Of a stretch of 64,000 nt of DNA, positions 63,768-64,000 are shown one piece after another. The stretch's first letter is position 1, and every line of letters starts with the position of its first letter. This DNA comes from Psychroflexus longus (GTDB lineage: Bacteria; Bacteroidota; Bacteroidia; Flavobacteriales; Flavobacteriaceae): the NCBI RefSeq assembly GCF_020164595.1, contig NZ_JAIQZE010000005.1:124001-188000 (forward strand). Direction: 5' to 3'. The notes beneath the pieces are model-generated. The model was given only the letters and a program-made list of their open reading frames with translations, had not been told where the DNA came from and searched no databases. Made by a program: the position numbers and the translations under genes.

Positions 63768-64000
63768 TCTGTATCGCTCTTACTTGATTTATTTTTTTAT
63801 CGTCTATAATGACCCCATCTTTTAAGTTAACGATGCGTTTAGTCATTTGAGCGATATCTTCTTCGTGAGTGACTATAAGAATGGTTCGCCCTTCATCATT
63901 AATTTTTTGGATCAAATCCATGATTTCATAAGAAGTGGTAGAGTCCAATGCACCTGTAAGCTCATCGGCAAGAAGTACTTTTGGATCACTAGCCAAAGCT
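63760..64000 (-). CDS. ABC transporter ATP-binding protein (5' part beyond window)
   Basis: Only the C-terminal ~80 residues are in the window. The frame stays open to the right edge, with no true start inside. Walker B and the D-loop read VLLADELTGALDS, where the usual Pro after the catalytic Glu is Leu. The switch His is in ILIVTHEEDIAQM. It closes with RIVNLKDGVIIDD, typical of the MacB/LolD-type ATPases. It would power the two permeases encoded next. Confidence 0.92.
   Translation of the reverse strand, partial: ALASDPKVLLADELTGALDSTTSYEIMDLIQKINDEGRTILIVTHEEDIAQMTKRIVNLKDGVIIDDKKINQVRAIQNV

Noticed and set aside
63960-63990. DELTG in place of DEPTG in the ATPase Walker B region as a defect
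   Set aside because: The catalytic Glu and the switch His are intact, and this Pro position tolerates change, so it is not treated as inactivating.
1-64000. CRISPR arrays, phage genes, insertion sequences or recombinases
   Set aside because: I saw no regularly spaced repeats and no protein resembling a Cas, phage structural, transposase or integrase family.

Overview
The window looks like chromosomal DNA of a marine-type Flavobacteriia (Bacteroidota). The evidence is low GC, SusC/SusD pairs, many lipoproteins with an SC lipobox, TAnnTTTG-type -7 promoter boxes, weak Shine-Dalgarno use, and a MacB-type export operon beside tsaB. No genus can be named from the sequence alone.

Layout. 1-5.7 kb: minus-strand housekeeping genes (ATP-dependent DNA ligase cut by the left edge, S41 protease, dCMP deaminase, HupE/UreJ-like, DoxX-like and DUF3784-like membrane proteins) and a tRNA-Ala(GGC). 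5.8-7.4 kb: two broken genes, a DUF2914 protein with an in-frame stop and a frameshifted outer-membrane barrel. 7.5-12.1 kb: a minus-strand pair encoding a vanadium-dependent haloperoxidase and a large FG-GAP/ASPIC-UnbV (CRTAC1-like) lipoprotein. 12.4-16.3 kb: a thioredoxin-like protein and pyruvate carboxylase. 16.6-41.8 kb: a carbohydrate utilisation island with a GMC oxidoreductase and its small subunit, a secreted sugar isomerase-like lipoprotein, a Gfo/Idh/MocA dehydrogenase, a sodium:sugar symporter, a LacI regulator, a GH13 alpha-glucosidase, SusC, SusD, two more CRTAC1-like lipoproteins, a second haloperoxidase, a GyrI-like protein and a GH37 trehalase lipoprotein. 41.8-47.4 kb: a glycerol locus (outer-membrane barrel, glpF, glpK, glpD, and a divergent DeoR-type regulator). 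47.4-57.9 kb: Lrp/AsnC regulator, TauE-like permease, glnS, pirin, YraN, LD-carboxypeptidase, metG, MscS channel and small envelope proteins, two of them frameshifted near the start. 58-64 kb: tsaB and a tolC/macA/macB-type operon running off the right edge.

How the island could work. SusC/SusD would import an oligosaccharide, and the trehalase would cut trehalose at the envelope. The symporter would take up the product, and the GH13 enzyme, which lacks a signal peptide, would act in the cytoplasm. The GMC enzyme with its small subunit, the isomerase-like protein and the Gfo/Idh/MocA protein resemble parts of 3-keto-glycoside pathways. LacI probably controls the central genes through a perfect 18-bp palindrome that lies over the -33 elements of two divergent promoters. 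The substrate (trehalose or a related alpha-glucoside) is inferred from gene content only.

The most striking structural signal is that both regions carrying a CRTAC1-like plus haloperoxidase module are bracketed by direct repeats made of the 3' end of a neighbouring gene. A 48-nt copy of the thioredoxin-like gene's end lies at 7424-7471, and a ~124-nt copy of the porin gene's end lies at 16402-16525. This is what insertion of two gene blocks at gene 3' ends would leave behind, although no recombinase is visible. The predicted ancestral order is DUF2914 gene, barrel, thioredoxin-like gene, pyruvate carboxylase, porin, glpF. All identities quoted were counted by eye. No intergenic stretch exceeds 300 bases; the longest, 12069-12356, is AT-rich and holds only the promoter listed at 12088-12118.
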